A stretch of DNA of 64,000 nucleotides from Pyrocephalus nanus (lineage: Eukaryota; Chordata; Aves; Passeriformes; Tyrannidae), in assembly GCA_038380795.1 (NCBI GenBank), contig CM076277.1, positions 6,383,501 through 6,447,500 on the forward strand. The letters run 5' to 3'. Position numbers and translations under genes: made by a program. The notes under the pieces were generated by a model that saw only the letters and a list, made by a program, of their open reading frames with translations, was not told the origin of the DNA and did not search any database. Shown piece after piece: positions 60,731 through 64,000 of this stretch (position 1 is its first letter; every line of letters starts with the position of its first letter).

Positions 60731-63700
60731 TGGGCCCCCGAGGCTCTGACTCGGTTTTACTTGGGGCAGGGGGTTTATTTTATTTCACTTGCTGCCCTGT
60801 GGGACATTTTTCCTATAAATCAGATCTTTTTATCTGAAAGTCAGCGACAAAACTTGAGCCAGGCTCGGCGGAGCACGTTGCCTTCAGGATATTGTACACT
60901 TTTGTGTCACCTCCAGCATTTGTATCTTTAATAACTAAAATGCTGAGAATGGTAATCTAGAAAACAGTCACCCCTGCTTTACTCTTTTGCTGTCTGTGTG
61001 AACTTATTAAAGATTTAACAAACTTGTGATTTTGGTTAAACAGAAGTAAATCATTTGGAGAAAGAGTTGCGAGGAGGCAGAGGAATGTTATGATGCCATC
61101 AACATCTGGGTTTCCACTTGTTTGGATTAGGGACATTTTACCTTAATCATTCCCAAACATGTCTGCTAAAATCCCTTCTTTCATTTTTTATCACCTATGA
61201 GGTACAGCCAGGCAGGTTTTCAATTTCTGTTTGTGTGTTAGGGTAAAGTGCTGAAATTTGTTGTTACAGTGAGTATGTGAACAGTCTCATATTTGCCTTC
61301 ATTCATTGTAATTGTTTGGAAACATTTTGCTTCACTTAAAATGCACTATTTTCAATATACAAAGTATGTACAGGGGAACAAGGGAGTGATTATGAGTTTC
61401 TCCAAGGAAATAATCATCTCTTAGCCATCATCCTACAACTGGGAAAGTTCTAATACATGACATCTCTATAATTTAACCTAATAATATTTTTTTTTTAACA
61501 GTGATGTAATGGGGAGAGTGACCTGGACTTTGTAAAAGTTCCCCTACTTACTACAGATTCCCAAGGGCAATGTAACATTCTAGACAGTGTTTTATATGCC
61601 CTGATTAAAATGTAACATATTTTTGCATTTCCTGTGCAGTGACCTGTTAGTGCTCATAGACAGAACACTTAAAGAACAGTTACAAGGAGACATTTCCAAA
61701 TGTGCCTAATATGGGCGAGTTTTTATAACATTCTTATTTCATTTGAAATTGCAGCTACAGCAGGAACCATTCAGACGGTGCATTGATTTAACTTTTTAAT
61801 CCACTGTTTTGCTACGTCAAGTAAAATAAATGTTTGTTTTTAGCTCCCTTTTTTTTGCATTGCTAAAACTCGTAACTACTTGCTTTAAGCTTGGGATTCT
61901 AAAGGGAGCTACATTATCTGAGATTTAAAGCTTGCTTTTTGTAGCTGCTTTCTCACAACTCCCCCAAGAAAAAAAAAAATACAAAAGTACAACTTTAGCA
62001 AAAAGGGCTTTTATATCTCTATCAATTATAGAAACACCAGCTGCAGTAGATTACAAATGTGTTTGGCTGATTGTGATGTTGTGTGGGGAAAACTGTCACA
62101 AGGAGCTGGATTCTGTTCTCCCCGGCAGCACCGGGATGTCGCTCAGCTCCCGGGGCTGCTGTCAGAGCTGGAGTGGGCAGGAGCAGGATCGAGAGTGCTC
62201 CCTGCCAAACCCAGCTCTACTCTGGAACACATGGCCCAGCACCGGGAAAATCCAGGGAGCTGCTGAACGTGAGCACAAGCGCTGCCCACGTGTCACTGTG
62301 TGTGCCTGTGCTGCTCCCTGGGCTGAAGGAAAACCCATAGAGGTACGGCTTCAGCCTGGGCCAGAAACCTCTGGGGAGAATCCCTCCAGTCGTTGTTGTT
62401 CTTTATTTTTTATCCTGAAAGGTTATTTGTTTACTTTTACTTTCTTGAAGAACAAAGTGGGGGGAAAAGGCACCACAGAACAAAAATTGTTTGAGCAGCC
62501 CATAAAGGTAAAGTGGCTCCAAGTCATGGCTAAAAGAAATATGATATCAAGCAGTGTAAGATGGGCAGTTTAGCATTTTTGGTGCTGTTTAGCTGAGGAA
62601 AAATTAAATATCGAAGTATGTGCAGGTCATTATTGCTTCACTAATACCCTGGGTACAAGAGTAGCAACCCAAGGTCTCTCAGCTGGTTGTGCCTTGGTTA
62701 CTGTGTCATTTATCTTGTTGTGCTTTGGGTCTCTCTGGGAGGACGTGGTTGCGCCCTGGTTTGTTTTAACAAAGAGAATCTGACATAGCAAAGTTCTGTG
62801 TATACTTTACAGTGAAAATGCAATTTTCTATTTTCATTTAATCCCAGGAATGTTGGCATTTTCCAGGCTGTCAAACAAATGAGTGCACTGGAGGACAGTT
62901 AGATGTGTCTGTCTAGTTCATCTATCTAATCTACCTCATTTCTAATGTGCCCATCACCACGGTATCTAGGCAGAAAGTATCTGCCTTGATTTTGCTTGAT
63001 GTCTTTATTGGCTGTGGTAACTTAATTGTGTCCTAAGAGCTTTCAGATTCATCTGCAAAAATAATAACAAAAACATCATCAGAATAATGATTCATATTTG
63101 TACTCTTACTCAGAATTTCCCTTTCTCTTCTGAGTGTATTTGGTTAGTGGATTACTGCTGTCTTATCTGGAAGAGGTTATATTTTAGAGGTGTATTAAAT
63201 TGGAGTTTTACTTGAGTCAGCAGTGACTCAAAACTTCATTTGGCTATTAAAGTGAATTCACTCATGTCTTCTAACTTCCTTCTGCTTTTCTCTGCAGAAG
63301 TTGACTTCATTTACTGAGCCATCCAGTTTAGCATTTGCATCTGTTTTGTGACCCTTTGCCATATAAACCATAGGTAATAAAAAGTAATAGAAAATGTGGC
63401 TTCCAAAACCCTATCTTCATTTGGAAACCCTGGTTTCTGTTACATTTAATTACTTCTCTCTCTGCCAATTAGGTAAAACTGCATGGTAAGACCAAAGGGA
63501 GTGGTTTTTCAAGAGCAGAGGCTGGAGGTCCACACTGAAGGGAAAGAAAATCCCTGCTGATGTGCCGGGTCTGTGCCTGTGGTTGTCACAACCTGCCCGT
63601 GCCCATGGGGACAATGTGCTGCAGTGGCCCCGTGGTGCTGCCACCCAGCACACTCATCCTGCATCACCGGGACCGGGCACGGTTATTGTAAAACACGTCT

Positions 63701-64000
63701 GCGGGGCACACGGTGGCATCTGCACGGCCCTGGGCCACCTTCTGCTTCCTAAAACGTGTCCTAAGGAGTCATCAGTCTGCAGGAGTCAAAAAACTCTGGA
63801 GCTGAGGGTGCTGAGTAACCAACATGGTGCTCACTGAGGGAAAGAGTTCACTGGAAATGCTGCAAATTCTCAGCTATAATTGAATTTGATTTCAGCTGTA
63901 CAGTTACATGCAGCCCCTTTTCCACTCCTCTCCTACTTGTGCTGAAAGTGTCTTTACAGACCTACCCCTCAAAGATAATTTCATTGAGAGCCAGACGTTT
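60731..64000 (+). other. TSHZ2: TSHZ2 intron 1, continuing beyond the window
   Basis: Noncoding sequence. Small GC-richer patches occur at 62110-62340 and 63540-63740. The former sits inside a 213-codon open frame (61932-62573) that has no recognisable domain and is likely chance. No TSHZ2 exon 2 (zinc fingers, homeobox) appears, so intron 1 is at least 15.7 kb. Confidence 0.65.

Noticed and set aside
61932..62573. 213-codon + strand open frame in intron 1
   Set aside because: No recognisable domain, low-complexity GC patch in the middle, and no supporting splice or promoter signals; consistent with chance.

Overview
The window is vertebrate nuclear DNA, most likely from a bird. It is AT-rich and gene-poor, lacks bacterial-style gene packing, and carries five truncated CR1 LINE fragments. 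The fragments on either strand retain traces of the CR1 3' end (an octamer of the ATTCTRTG type, or its complement). There are also degraded palindromic elements of the kind common in turtles, crocodilians and birds. The exact species cannot be told from the sequence.

Only one protein-coding gene is supported, on the + strand: the first coding exon of a teashirt zinc-finger homeobox gene. At 48241 an ATG opens the peptide MPRRKQQAPKRAA and the frame runs into a strong splice donor (G|GTAAGG) after 40 coding bases. The KRAAG ending fits TSHZ2 better than TSHZ1 or TSHZ3. The rest of the protein lies beyond the window.

Layout: 1-46400 is upstream intergenic DNA with no supported gene. It holds CR1 copies (5.7, 9.8, 20.7, 33.0 and 42.0 kb), an old CR1-like copy split by one of these (41.5-43.1 kb), a palindromic element (29.6 kb), simple repeats, and AT-rich homeodomain-site-rich stretches. 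The best regulatory candidate upstream is at 37.1-37.3 kb, where three TGATTGACA (PBX-MEIS/PREP type) sites lie within about 130 bp.

46400-48280 is the GC-rich promoter and 5' leader. It contains a G-rich minisatellite, a long TG/CG tract facing a CA tract, a short upstream ORF, and two long A tracts, ending at the start codon and donor.

48281-64000 is the beginning of intron 1. It has a pyrimidine-rich start, a dense candidate enhancer at 49.3-49.4 kb (TCF, PBX-MEIS, E-box, PBX-HOX and CRE-like motifs within 112 bp), two degraded palindromic elements (51.6 and 53.8 kb), and an isolated CpG-enriched patch at 59.9-60.7 kb with two divergent YY1-type ATGGCGGC sites.

Teashirt proteins are transcription factors linked to Hox, Pbx/Exd, Meis/Hth and Wnt pathways. 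Clusters of those factors' motifs around the gene therefore suggest, but do not prove, cross-regulation or feedback. No new defence, mobile or biosynthetic system was found. The noteworthy material is regulatory architecture.
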